Below, one piece after another: positions 1 through 9,968 of a DNA stretch of 64,000 bases. Source of the stretch: Abyssibacter profundi. Its GTDB lineage: Bacteria > Pseudomonadota > Gammaproteobacteria > Nevskiales > OUC007. The first letter of the stretch is position 1, and each line of letters begins with the position of its first letter. Position numbers and translations under genes: made by a program. The notes beneath the pieces are model-generated. The model was not told where the DNA came from and searched no databases. It was given only the letters and a program-made list of their open reading frames with translations. The DNA lies in contig NZ_QEQK01000010.1 of the NCBI RefSeq assembly GCF_003151135.1, positions 108,477-172,476 on the forward strand, written 5' to 3'.

Positions 1-231
1 CGGCGGCCGCTGACCCTCAAGCGGGCGTCGGCTGATCGACAGGAAAGCAGCAAATGCGGACATTCCCCCTGAAGGCCGACCTATGTCCGCAACCGACCCG
101 AGGCGGTAGTCCGAGTCAGGTTGGCTGGGAGGCTGCTTTGTGGCAGAAGGGGACGCTCACACGCTCAGGATTTGAGGTGTGTCGCATTGTTCTCGACTCT
201 AAGCCGCTAACTCGCAAAACCACTTGAGGGT
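1..231. other. Left-edge non-coding stretch with an inverted repeat
   Basis: No convincing gene is visible. It contains a perfect 9-bp inverted repeat, TGCGGACAT at 55-63 and ATGTCCGCA at 83-91, separated by 19 nt. GCGGAC-type words recur in the other flank of the small accessory cluster (3424-3511). This could be an unlabelled regulatory palindrome, a decayed dispersed repeat, or the 3' region of the LysR gene transcribed toward it. Confidence 0.5.
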
Positions 232-1143
232 TCATACAGCCAGATCGGGTTGCCCCACTTTTCGGCTTAGGAATTCCACGAAACAGCGTAGCTTGCTCGG
301 CAGATACTTCCGCGAGGGCATCAACAACCACACAGCAGGATCGCGGTCACTGACCCAGAATTTTGTTTCGGGAAACAGGCTGACCAAGCTGCCATTGTCG
401 AGTTCTCGATGAACCAGCCATCGAGCAAGCAGGGCTGGCCCGTTGGACTCCAGCGCTGCCCGTTTGAGCGCCAGCGGGTTGCTGCACAGGAATTGCCCGG
501 CAACATTGACTTGTAGCGCCTGCCCGGACTCAGATTCGTAATGCCAATGATCCCGAAAGCCACCGAAGGTATAGCGGCAGCAATCAACGCTTGATAGGTC
601 GTCAGGTTGTCTGGGCCGGCCATGCTGTTCCAGCCACTGTGGGCTGGCGACAACGTGGTAGTGCACCCGCGCCAGCCGCCGCGCGATCAAACCCGAGTCA
701 GCTTGTGGACCCAAGCGGATCGCCAGGTCCAGGTTGTTTTCGATCAGATCGATGCGCTCCTCGGTCGCCAAGATTTCGACCGTGATCTGCGGATAGCGGT
801 TACGAAACTCTGTTAGCACCGGCACGATGCAGGACTCGGTAAATGCAGATGAGGCCGTCAAGCGAAGGTGGCCGCGCGGAGTTTCAGCAGCATCTCGGGC
901 GTCTGCATTGGCTTGGGCCAAGGCATCCAACACACCTTCGATTTGCGCCAGATAGCGCTGCCCAGCTTCGGTCAATGCCAAGCGCCTTGTCGAGCGTTGC
1001 AGCAAGCGCACGCCGAGCTCGCCTTCCAAAGCATGGATAGCACGGCTGATCGATGACGGTGCCACGTTGCGCGCTCGGGCAACGACCGAAAAGCTCTTTG
1101 CCTGCGCGACCGCAACGAAGGTTTCGAGTGCTTTTTGATCCAT
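232..1143 (-). CDS. LysR-family transcriptional regulator
   Basis: The 303-residue product has the normal length and layout of a LysR regulator: an N-terminal winged helix-turn-helix (about residues 1-60, with the recognition segment around NVAPSSISRAIHALE) and a C-terminal substrate-binding-like effector domain (about 90-295). It is transcribed divergently from the azoreductase gene at 1249, with about 105 bp between them, the usual arrangement for a LysR protein controlling its neighbour. The likely role is therefore ligand-dependent control of the azoreductase/GST/SDR genes, which is inference. The effector cannot be read from sequence. Confidence 0.9.
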   Translation of the reverse strand: MDQKALETFVAVAQAKSFSVVARARNVAPSSISRAIHALEGELGVRLLQRSTRRLALTEAGQRYLAQIEGVLDALAQANADARDAAETPRGHLRLTASSAFTESCIVPVLTEFRNRYPQITVEILATEERIDLIENNLDLAIRLGPQADSGLIARRLARVHYHVVASPQWLEQHGRPRQPDDLSSVDCCRYTFGGFRDHWHYESESGQALQVNVAGQFLCSNPLALKRAALESNGPALLARWLVHRELDNGSLVSLFPETKFWVSDRDPAVWLLMPSRKYLPSKLRCFVEFLSRKVGQPDLAV

Positions 1144-1248
1144 GCCAGCAATTTTGCGTCATTCGCACAAGAGTTATCCATCAAGGCATGTTTTTTTGCT
1201 CCAGCCGCGGGCTGCAATCTACTGCCGATTGTCAACCCGAGACCGACG

Positions 1249-1872
1249 ATGAAACTACTGAGAATTGATGCCAGCGCCCGACTAGACGGCTCGCACTCGC
1301 GTGACTTGGGCGATCACTTTTGTGCAGCCTTGCGTGATGCCGTACCGAATCTCGACATCACCGTCCGCGACCTTGCCACGAAGCCCACCGAGCTGATTCA
1401 AGACACCACCATTGTCGGCTTTTACACGCCCGGTGATGAAATGACGTCGGCGATGCGACAGGCGACTGCGCTCTCCGATCAACTGATCGATGAGTTACAA
1501 GCAGCCGATACCTTGTTGCTTACCGTGCCGATGTACAACTTTTCGATCCCGGCCGCGCTCAAGGCATGGATTGACCAGGTTGTGCGGATCAACCATACGT
1601 TTTCCTACAACGGCACCGCGTTTACTGGCTTGGTCAAGGCTAGGCAGGCCTACGTGGTTTGTGCCTACGGCGCCGCCGGCTACGCGCCGGGCGAAGGCTT
1701 TGAGGCGGCCAACTTTCTGCAGCCCTATATGCAGTTCCTGCTGCAGTTTCTGGGTATAGATTCGATCGATTTTGCCGCAGTGCAGGCGACAACCGCCGAC
1801 GAACAGACCGTGGCGACAAACACGACGACAGCGAAGGCGCAAATCGACCAGTGGGTGATGCGCTATGCATAG
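1249..1872 (+). CDS. azoR: FMN-dependent NADH-azoreductase
   Basis: Flavodoxin-fold quinone/azo reductase of 207 residues, matching the family size of about 200. It would use NADH and FMN to reduce quinones and azo bonds in the cytoplasm. Seen in the sequence: the N-terminal phosphate-binding strand MKLLRIDASARLDGSHSR, the strongly conserved VPMYNFSIPAALKAWID block at residues 94-110, and the YGAAGY segment near 141. The frame is open upstream to 1135, but the ATG at 1249 begins exactly at the family N-terminus, and the upstream 38 codons overlap the LysR start region. It probably serves in electrophile or quinone detoxification with the downstream GST remnant and SDR. Confidence 0.9.
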   Translation: MKLLRIDASARLDGSHSRDLGDHFCAALRDAVPNLDITVRDLATKPTELIQDTTIVGFYTPGDEMTSAMRQATALSDQLIDELQAADTLLLTVPMYNFSIPAALKAWIDQVVRINHTFSYNGTAFTGLVKARQAYVVCAYGAAGYAPGEGFEAANFLQPYMQFLLQFLGIDSIDFAAVQATTADEQTVATNTTTAKAQIDQWVMRYA

Positions 1873-1887
1873 CCATCGAGAATCGTC

Positions 1888-2594
1888 ATGACGCCAGACA
1901 CTTCGAAGCCGACGCTGTACTGGATCTCTGGCAGCCCGCCCGCTTGGCAGGTGATGCTGGGCTTGACCCTGAAGCGCGTGAAATTCGATTCCGCGCTACT
2001 GGATGTAAGCCGGCGCAAGATCCGACAGCTCGCGTATTTGGGCATCAATCCGACTGGGCGGGTCCCCACACTGCTTGACGGCGACGTTGTTGTTCAAGAG
2101 AGCATTGCGATCCTTGCCTACCTGGATCGCTCGCGCCCTGATCGACCGCTGTATGGGGCTACGCCAGCTCAAACAGCAACTGTTTGGCAAGAGTGATGAA
2201 GTTAGATTCGGATATTTGGCCCGTACCGGGCGCGTTCGCACCGCGGCTACTCAAGGGTGCGGATGGCACTCTCGACGACGAGTTCCATGCCGCTACGTTC
2301 AAACATGGGTGTTGGTTGGATGAGCTCGAACGCCGACTGGAAAACCAAGCCTTCTCGAATGGGCCCGCCCCCACAGCTGCCGATTCTTGGTTGCTGCTAG
2401 CGATTGCATGGGTGCAACGGGCGATCGACCGATTTGACGTGGCTACCAGTGACAACAGTACGCGTGTGCTGGCTCCGTATCGGCAGCAACTTGGCCCGTC
2501 GCTGGCGCGCTGGGTCAAATCATTTTCGGCTATCGAAGGCGTTGTTGGCGAAGCGCCGCCGTATTGGGACAACTTTCCCCTGTTTAACCATTAG
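1888..2594 (+). pseudogene. Glutathione S-transferase, split by a -1 frameshift
   Basis: Two adjacent frames together make one GST. The first (1888-2196) carries the thioredoxin-like N-domain, with YWISGSPPAWQ near the glutathione site, NPTGRVPTLLDGD and the QESIAILAYLD motif. The second frame, from about 2190 to 2594, carries the all-helical C-domain with PTAADSWLLLAIAWVQRAID. Restoring a single G near 2193-2196 would fuse them as WQE-VMKLDSDIWP, which reads like an ordinary GST. No slippery heptamer is present, so this is a single-base deletion in a real pseudogene or a sequencing error, not programmed frameshifting. It is 15 nt downstream of azoR and 9 nt upstream of the SDR gene, so probably the same transcript. 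Confidence 0.75.
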
Positions 2595-2603
2595 GACACC
2601 CAC

Positions 2604-3359
2604 ATGACAACCAAATCAAATAACAACGTCATCATTGTTACCGGCGCAAGTCGTGGTATCGGCGCAGCAATCAGCCATCACTTTGCCGAGCGCGGCTGGT
2701 GTGTCATTGCAGCAGCGCGGAACACCGCAAACGTTGATGCGTCGGCTGACGGCGATAGGTGCGTCGTACCGGTCGAGGTCGATGTCATCGACGCTGGCGC
2801 GGTCGAGCAACTATTTCACGTCGCCGCCGAACATGGCCCGGTTGAATTGGTCGTCAACAACGCCGGCACCATTGACCCCATCGCGCGCATTGAGGATTCT
2901 GACCCCGGAGCCTGGGCATCCGCGGTCGATGTGAACCTCAAGGGGGCGTTTTATGTGCTACGTGAGGCAGTCCGCGTGATGAAACCGCTGGGTGGCGGCA
3001 CGATCATCACTATCAGTTCCGGCGCAGCCAATGCGCCAATGGAGGGCTGGAGCCACTACTGCACGACCAAAGCGGCCGTACAGATGCTGACCCGATGCGC
3101 TGACAAGGAGCACCGTCAGCACGGCATCCGCGCGCTAGGCCTGAGCCCCGGAACAGTGGCCACAGACATGCAGGCAAGCATCAAGTCATCGGGCATCAAC
3201 CCGGTCAGCAAGTTGCCCGACAGCGCGCACATTCCTCCGGCGTGGGTTGCAAAGTCGATTGAGTACTTGCATGAGCACGCGACCGAAGATGACCTTGGGA
3301 ACGACTTCTCGATCAAGACCGATCAGGGGCGAGACCGGGTTGGACTGCCGCGTAGCTGA
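2604..3359 (+). CDS. Short-chain dehydrogenase/reductase
   Basis: A 251-residue classical SDR with a Rossmann fold. The cofactor motif TGASRGIG is at residues 13-20, the structural NNAG follows strand 4, and the catalytic Tyr152-x3-Lys156 lies in the segment HYCTTKAAV. It reduces or oxidises an alcohol/ketone with NAD(P)H. The substrate cannot be told from the sequence. It closes the azoR-gst-SDR series and is followed by about 300 bp without a gene before the convergent end of glmS. Confidence 0.88.
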   Translation: MTTKSNNNVIIVTGASRGIGAAISHHFAERGWCVIAAARNTANVDASADGDRCVVPVEVDVIDAGAVEQLFHVAAEHGPVELVVNNAGTIDPIARIEDSDPGAWASAVDVNLKGAFYVLREAVRVMKPLGGGTIITISSGAANAPMEGWSHYCTTKAAVQMLTRCADKEHRQHGIRALGLSPGTVATDMQASIKSSGINPVSKLPDSAHIPPAWVAKSIEYLHEHATEDDLGNDFSIKTDQGRDRVGLPRS

Positions 3360-3660
3360 CCGGCAGCTTAGGGCTGGATGCAGACATCGGTCGGCTGCCG
3401 GACAGATGACCGCTAGTGGCCGATAGCGGACTCCCCAACTCCGTTCCCGACTGTCCGCTTAGGACGGACCACGGCCTTCGGTCACCGCGTAGCCTCCCCC
3501 GTCTAGCGGACACGCTGCGGCTAGAACTTCTGGCGTGCCCGCCCCGGTTGACGAGCTGGCGTGACGACACCGGTACGCCACAGCCGAGGTTGCTCCTATC
3601 CCTCCCAGTTTTGGAAAGACTTTATTAACAAACAACAAACATCGGCCAGCGAAGTCGCGT
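3360..3660. other. Intergenic region between SDR and glmS 3' ends
   Basis: About 300 bp with no gene I can support. It separates the convergent ends of the accessory SDR and glmS and therefore includes the position corresponding to attTn7, roughly 25 bp past the glmS stop (near 3636). The word TAGCGGAC occurs at 3424-3431 and 3504-3511, with a near-inverted TGTCCGCT at 3452-3459. The part next to glmS (3600-3645) is AT-rich. I see no transposon end, tns gene or strong rho-independent terminator. Confidence 0.5.
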
Positions 3661-5493
3661 CTATTCCACCGTCACAGACTTCGCCAAGTTACGCGGCTGG
3701 TCCACGTCGGTGCCCCGCAACACCGCGACGTGGTACGACAGCAGCTGCAATGGCACGGTGTAGACGATGGGCGCGATTAGGTCATCGGCGTGGGGCATAT
3801 CGACGACGGTCACGCCGTCTTCTGATTCAAACCCGGCCTGTTTGTCAGCGAACACGATGAGTTGGCCGCCGCGGGCACGCACTTCCTGCAAATTGGATTT
3901 GAGTTTGCCCAGTAGCTCGTCATTGGGCGCAACGGCGATGACAGGCATGTCTTCGTCGACCAGCGCCAGCGGGCCATGTTTGAGCTCACCTGCGGCGTAG
4001 CCTTCGGCGTGGATATAGCTGATTTCCTTGAGTTTCAGCGCGCCTTCCAGGGCGATGGGGAACATCACCCCGCGACCGAGGAACAAGGCATGATGCTTGT
4101 CGGCGAAGCGTTCGGCGATGGCCAGCAGGGTGTCGTCGATGAGCAGGCAGTTTTCGATGGCCGCCGCCAGGCTGCGCAGCTGGTGTACGGCCGTGGATTC
4201 CGCCTCTTCAGTCAGTCGGCCCCGCGATTTGGCCAGCATGAGCGTGAAGATCAGCAAGGCCACAAGCTGGGTTGTGAACGCCTTGGTAGAAGCGACACCG
4301 ATCTCGGGACCGGCTGCCGTCATGAGCGACAGGTCGGTCTCGCGCACCATGGATGATTCCGGCACGTTGACGATACCCAGGGTGGCCAGATAGCCCGCCT
4401 GACGGGCAAACCGCAGGGCGGCCAGCGTGTCGAGAGTTTCTCCCGACTGAGAAATGGTCACGAACAGGGTGTCGTCGGCCACAACGGGCTTGCGATAGCG
4501 ATATTCGCTGGCCAGTTCCACGTTGCAGGGGACGCCAGCAATGGCCTCAATCCAGTACCGTGCGACGAGCCCGGCATGAAAGCTGGTGCCGCAGGCCACG
4601 ATAGTGACGGATCGAACACCCGGCAGGATGGCTTCGGCATCGGGCCCCATGGCGGCCGTCAGAACACGCGACTCGGAAACCAGGCCATGCCAGGTGTCGG
4701 TCACCACGCGGGGCTGCTCGAAGATCTCCTTTTGCATGTAGTGCCGGTACCCGGCCTTGGAGGTGGCGTCGGGGTCCAGCGCCGATTCCGTCACCGAACG
4801 GGTTACGGGTTCACCATGTAGATCCCGGATCTCGACGCCGCTACGGGTGACTCGGGCCACGTCTCCCTCTTCGAGGAAGATGAAGCGGCGGGTCACGGCC
4901 AGAAGCGCGGCCACATCACTGGCTACGAAATGTTCGCCAATACCGATTCCGATGACCAGCGGCGTGCCACGCCTGGCCACAACTAGGGCGTCGCGTTGCG
5001 CCTGATCCACGGCGGCAATGGCGTAGGCGCCATCGAGCCCATGGACCACGGACTCCACAGCATCGAAGAGATCGCCCTTGGCGAGCAACGCGCGATGGAT
5101 GGCGTGGGAGAGCACTTCCGTATCGGTTTCTGAATCGAAACGGTAGCCCTCGGCAGCCAACTCGGCCTTGAGCGCCTCATGGTCTTCGATGATGCCGTTA
5201 TGCACCAATGCCAACCGCCCTTGCGAAACCATCGGGTGGGCATTGTGCTCGGCGGGCACGCCGTGGGTGGCCCAGCGCGTGTGGGCAATGCCCAGCGGGC
5301 CGCGTGGCGGCGCCTCACCCATGCGGTCAACCAGTGCCTGCACCTTGCCGACACAGCGCACACGGTCGATGGCTTGATCGCCCACCAGGGCCACGCCAGC
5401 GGAGTCGTAACCCCGGTACTCCAGGCGACGCAGGCCTTCGATCAGGATCGGGGTGACATCACGTTCGGCAATGGCGCCGACAATTCCGCACAT
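3661..5493 (-). CDS. glmS: Glutamine--fructose-6-phosphate aminotransferase
   Basis: Makes glucosamine-6-phosphate from fructose-6-phosphate and glutamine, the entry step of UDP-GlcNAc, peptidoglycan and LPS synthesis. The 610-residue length is that of E. coli GlmS. The N-terminal class II glutaminase domain begins MCGIVGAIA with the nucleophile Cys2, followed by two SIS sugar-isomerase domains (about 285-420 and 455-590). The C-terminus PRNLAKSVTVE is the segment whose DNA is recognised by TnsD in the Tn7 family. It is the last gene of the atp-glmU-glmS unit, 65 bp after glmU. No ribozyme-like leader is visible, as expected outside Gram-positives. Confidence 0.98.
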   Translation of the reverse strand: MCGIVGAIAERDVTPILIEGLRRLEYRGYDSAGVALVGDQAIDRVRCVGKVQALVDRMGEAPPRGPLGIAHTRWATHGVPAEHNAHPMVSQGRLALVHNGIIEDHEALKAELAAEGYRFDSETDTEVLSHAIHRALLAKGDLFDAVESVVHGLDGAYAIAAVDQAQRDALVVARRGTPLVIGIGIGEHFVASDVAALLAVTRRFIFLEEGDVARVTRSGVEIRDLHGEPVTRSVTESALDPDATSKAGYRHYMQKEIFEQPRVVTDTWHGLVSESRVLTAAMGPDAEAILPGVRSVTIVACGTSFHAGLVARYWIEAIAGVPCNVELASEYRYRKPVVADDTLFVTISQSGETLDTLAALRFARQAGYLATLGIVNVPESSMVRETDLSLMTAAGPEIGVASTKAFTTQLVALLIFTLMLAKSRGRLTEEAESTAVHQLRSLAAAIENCLLIDDTLLAIAERFADKHHALFLGRGVMFPIALEGALKLKEISYIHAEGYAAGELKHGPLALVDEDMPVIAVAPNDELLGKLKSNLQEVRARGGQLIVFADKQAGFESEDGVTVVDMPHADDLIAPIVYTVPLQLLSYHVAVLRGTDVDQPRNLAKSVTVE

Positions 5494-5558
5494 GGGATTT
5501 CCTTGCTTCGCACGAGGCCAGTCGGGTCACCGACCGGAGACGGCAGTGTACCCCTGCG

Positions 5559-6926
5559 TTAGGGGTTCTTTGCAGGCTTACGCCAGCCGGCAATGGATTT
5601 CTGACCACGGGCCCGACAAATCGTCAGGGCGTCATCCGGTGCATTGCGGGTAATCGTCGATCCGGCCGCGATGTAGGCGCGATCACCCACGGTCACGGGC
5701 GCCACCAGCTGACTGTCGGTCCCGAGAAACGCGTCGTCACCCACGATGGTCTGGTGCTTGTTGGCGCCGTCGTAGTTACAGGTAATAACGCCGGCCGAAA
5801 CATTCACACGCTTGCCAATGGTTGCATCGCCCAGATAGGCCAGATGGCCAGCCTTGGCGCCAGCATCCAGCCGGGCCTTTTTTGTCTCGACAAAGTTGCC
5901 GATGCGGTTGTCCCCGACCAAGACGGTACCCGGCCGAAGACGCGCAAAGGGTCCGATCTGACAGCTGGGGCCGATGTCGGCATCCTCGATGACGGTATTG
6001 GCATGGATGACGGTGCCATCGCCGATGCGCGCGTTGCGGATGACGCAATTGGGGCCGATCTCGACGCCGTCACCCAATTCGACATCGCCTTCCAGCACCA
6101 CGTTGATGTCGATCACCACATCTTCGCCCGCCGCGACATGGCCGCGTTGGTCAAAGCGGGCGGGGTCCAGCAGCGTGACCCCGGCCTGCAGCAGCGCATC
6201 TGCCGCGCGCGCCTGCAGCACACGTTCGGCCTGCGCAAGCTGGCGACGATCGTTAACTCCGGCGACTTCATCTGCGTTATCCGCCTGAATGGCTTGCACC
6301 GACACACCATCGGCCACCGCAAGCTCCACCACATCCGTGAGATACAGCTCACCCTGTGCGTTGTTGCTGTCAATGCGGGACAACCACTGTTTGAGCCGGA
6401 TGGCGGATGCAGCCAGCACGCCGGTATTGGTTTCGTCGATCGCCCGCTGTTCGGGATTCGCGTCCTTCTGCTCGACAATCGCGCTGACCGCGCCGTCTTC
6501 ATCGCGCACGATGCGCCCGTAGCCGCTGGGGTCGGGCAGAACGACGGACAACAAGGCCGGCCCGTCGACGTCAACCAAGCGCTCCAAAGTGGGACGCGTG
6601 ATCAGCGGCACGTCCCCGTACAGCACGAGCACCCGAGCATCATCGGGAATGGCCGGCATGGCCTGTTGAACCGCATGCCCGGTACCCCGTTGCTCGGCCT
6701 GCAAAACCCACTGCACTGCTGCCGACGCGAAGCGGGACTCCACGACATCCGCCCCATGGCCCACCACGACGTGGGTGGCCGCCGGTGACAGCGCCTGGGC
6801 GGTCTCCAACACATGCGCCAGCATGGGCCGACCACCGAGTGGCTGCAGCACCTTGGGCTGGGAAGAGCGCATACGTGTGCCACGCCCGGCGGCGAGGATC
6901 ACGACATGAAGATTGGGATGATTCAT
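5559..6926 (-). CDS. glmU: Bifunctional GlmU uridyltransferase / acetyltransferase
   Basis: Converts glucosamine-1-phosphate to UDP-GlcNAc in two steps. The 455-residue product has an N-terminal nucleotidyltransferase domain with LAAGRGTRMRSSQPKVL at residues 11-27 and a C-terminal left-handed beta-helix of hexapeptide repeats (about 250-450) for acetyl transfer. The frame is open upstream to 6977, but the ATG at 6926 (MNHPNLHVVILAAG) gives the family length of about 456, so I chose it. It lies between atpC and glmS, as in other gammaproteobacteria, about 120 bp after atpC. Confidence 0.97.
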   Translation of the reverse strand: MNHPNLHVVILAAGRGTRMRSSQPKVLQPLGGRPMLAHVLETAQALSPAATHVVVGHGADVVESRFASAAVQWVLQAEQRGTGHAVQQAMPAIPDDARVLVLYGDVPLITRPTLERLVDVDGPALLSVVLPDPSGYGRIVRDEDGAVSAIVEQKDANPEQRAIDETNTGVLAASAIRLKQWLSRIDSNNAQGELYLTDVVELAVADGVSVQAIQADNADEVAGVNDRRQLAQAERVLQARAADALLQAGVTLLDPARFDQRGHVAAGEDVVIDINVVLEGDVELGDGVEIGPNCVIRNARIGDGTVIHANTVIEDADIGPSCQIGPFARLRPGTVLVGDNRIGNFVETKKARLDAGAKAGHLAYLGDATIGKRVNVSAGVITCNYDGANKHQTIVGDDAFLGTDSQLVAPVTVGDRAYIAAGSTITRNAPDDALTICRARGQKSIAGWRKPAKNP

Positions 6927-7047
6927 CGCATCAGGCTGCCAGTGCCCGGGCATGGTGGGCAAGCCGGAGGCGGGCACGATAGCGGATCACTCGAGCGTTA
7001 AGCAGCCGGGGCGCACGAAGCCACGGCCTATGCGCTGCCCGTGACGC

Positions 7048-7458
7048 CTAGCGCTTGGACTTCAGCTTTTGCAGCAGATGCAGACGTGCAGCGGCTTCGG
7101 CCAGTTCGGCCTGCGCCATGGCGAGGTCGACGTCGGCACTCTGGTTTGCCAGGGCCTCTTCGGCGCGCTTCTTGGCTTCCAGTGCTGCAGCTTCATCCAG
7201 ATCGCCGGCACGCGCGGCCGTGTCGGCCATGACCGTCACCTGGTAGGGCTGCACTTCGAGAATACCGCCGGAGACGAAGAATGACTGCTCACCCGAGGTG
7301 CTCTTGACCCGGACTTCGCCCGGCTTGAGGCGCGTCAGCAGCGGGGCGTGACGCGGAGCGATGCCAACTTCGCCCATCTCGGCCGATGCAAACACCATGT
7401 CGGCGGCACCGGAGTAGATTTCGCCTTCGGCGCTGACGATGTCGACATTCAATTCCAT
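7048..7458 (-). CDS. atpC: ATP synthase F1 epsilon subunit
   Basis: Central-stalk subunit that couples and inhibits the F1 motor. At 136 residues it has the beta-sandwich N-domain (MELNVDIVSAEGEIYSG, HAPLLTRLKPGEVRV) and the C-terminal helical hairpin rich in Ala, Glu and Arg. It is last in the atp operon, 52 bp after atpD, with a strong stem-loop in the spacer. Confidence 0.97.
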   Translation of the reverse strand: MELNVDIVSAEGEIYSGAADMVFASAEMGEVGIAPRHAPLLTRLKPGEVRVKSTSGEQSFFVSGGILEVQPYQVTVMADTAARAGDLDEAAALEAKKRAEEALANQSADVDLAMAQAELAEAAARLHLLQKLKSKR

Positions 7459-7478
7459 CTGGGTACTCCGTAGACAAC

Positions 7479-7504
7479 GGGCCGCCGGACAACCCCGGCG
7501 GCCC
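7479..7504 (-). other. Stem-loop between atpD and atpC
   Basis: A perfect 10-bp GC stem (7479-7488 with 7495-7504) closes a 6-nt loop in the 52-bp atpD-atpC spacer. There is no T-run after it, so it is more likely an mRNA-stabilising or processing hairpin that tunes epsilon expression than a terminator. Confidence 0.55.
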
Positions 7505-7510
7505 CGTCAA

Positions 7511-8971
<1,461 letters not shown>

Positions 8972-9832
8972 TCAGACGGCTGCAGCGCCGCCCACAATTT
9001 CTGCAAGTTCTTGCGTAATCGCGGCCTGGCGAGCTTTGTTGTACTCCAGCTGCAGGTCGTCGATGATCTGGCCCGCGTTGTCGGAGGCCGACTTCATGGC
9101 GATCATCCGTGCCGCCATTTCACAGGCGACGTTTTCGGCCACGGCGCCATAGACCTGGGCCTCGACGTAACGCATCAGAATGCCGTCGAGCAGATCTTCA
9201 GCACTGGGCTCGTAGATGTAGTCCCAGTTGTCCAGCAGGCCTTCGTCCTTGACCGGCTGCACGGGCAGCAACTGCTCCACGGTCGGCTTCTGCGTCATGG
9301 TGTTGACGAAGCGGTTGTGGATTAGCACCACCTTGTCGAGCTCGCCATCGCGGTACTTGTCGAGCAGCACCTTGACCGGACCGATGAGCTGGTCCAGATG
9401 CGGCGTGTCGCCCAGACCCGTGACCTCGGAGACGATGTTGCCGCCGACGCGCTTGAAAAAGCCCATGCCCTTGGAGCCGACGATCATCAGATCGACTTCG
9501 GCGCCCGCGTCCTTGGCCGCACGGAACTCGCCCAGCGCCTGCCGGAACAGGTTGATGTTCAGGCCACCACAGAGGCCGCGGTCGGTGGACACGACGATAA
9601 TGCCCACGCGCTTCACCGGCCGCTCGACCAGGAACGGATGCTTGTAGTCCGGATTGGCTTCAGCCAGATGCCCGATGGTGCGGCGAATTCGCTCGGCATA
9701 CGGCGTGGCCGCGGCCTGGCGATCCTGCGCCTTGCGCATCTTGCTGGCAGCGACCATTTCCATGGCCTTGGTGATCTTCTGCGTGTTCTTGACGCTTCGG
9801 ATCTTGCCTTTAATTTCCTTGCCGACGGCCAT
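8972..9832 (-). CDS. atpG: ATP synthase F1 gamma subunit
   Basis: Rotor shaft of F1, 286 residues, the usual length. The N-terminal helix reads [23 protein letters not shown] and the C-terminal helix ends [19 protein letters not shown], both conserved signatures. It lies between atpA and atpD, separated from atpA by a 136-bp spacer containing a stem-loop. Confidence 0.98.
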   Translation of the reverse strand: MAVGKEIKGKIRSVKNTQKITKAMEMVAASKMRKAQDRQAAATPYAERIRRTIGHLAEANPDYKHPFLVERPVKRVGIIVVSTDRGLCGGLNINLFRQALGEFRAAKDAGAEVDLMIVGSKGMGFFKRVGGNIVSEVTGLGDTPHLDQLIGPVKVLLDKYRDGELDKVVLIHNRFVNTMTQKPTVEQLLPVQPVKDEGLLDNWDYIYEPSAEDLLDGILMRYVEAQVYGAVAENVACEMAARMIAMKSASDNAGQIIDDLQLEYNKARQAAITQELAEIVGGAAAV

Positions 9833-9848
9833 CTTGACTCCTACTGAG

Positions 9849-9871
9849 GCGCCCGGATGTTGCTCGGGCGC
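9849..9871 (-). other. Stem-loop in the atpA-atpG spacer
   Basis: A 7-bp perfect GC stem (9849-9855 with 9865-9871) with a 9-nt loop, just upstream of atpG. A second, weaker palindromic patch lies near 9918-9940. Neither has a T-tract, so I read them as intercistronic structure, not transcription stops. The 136-bp spacer is otherwise empty. Confidence 0.4.
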
Positions 9872-9968
9872 TCAATGCTTAAAACCTCGTGACTGCTTCG
9901 TGAACCGGCCGGGCAAGACCACTTGGTCCGGCCTGGCCATTCACGCCTGACGCGCGATAACAGTCCGC

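Noticed and set aside
2170..2210. Programmed frameshifting in the GST gene
   Set aside because: There is no slippery heptamer or downstream pseudoknot, and GST genes are not known to use it.
3600..3640. CCCTCCCAGTT near the glmS end, resembling part of a Tn7 TnsB site
   Set aside because: Only about 11 bases match, with no repeated TnsB sites, terminal TGT or tns genes in the window.
5494..5558. glmS ribozyme or riboswitch
   Set aside because: The 65-bp spacer is far too short and glmS is downstream of glmU in an operon. The ribozyme is a Gram-positive feature.
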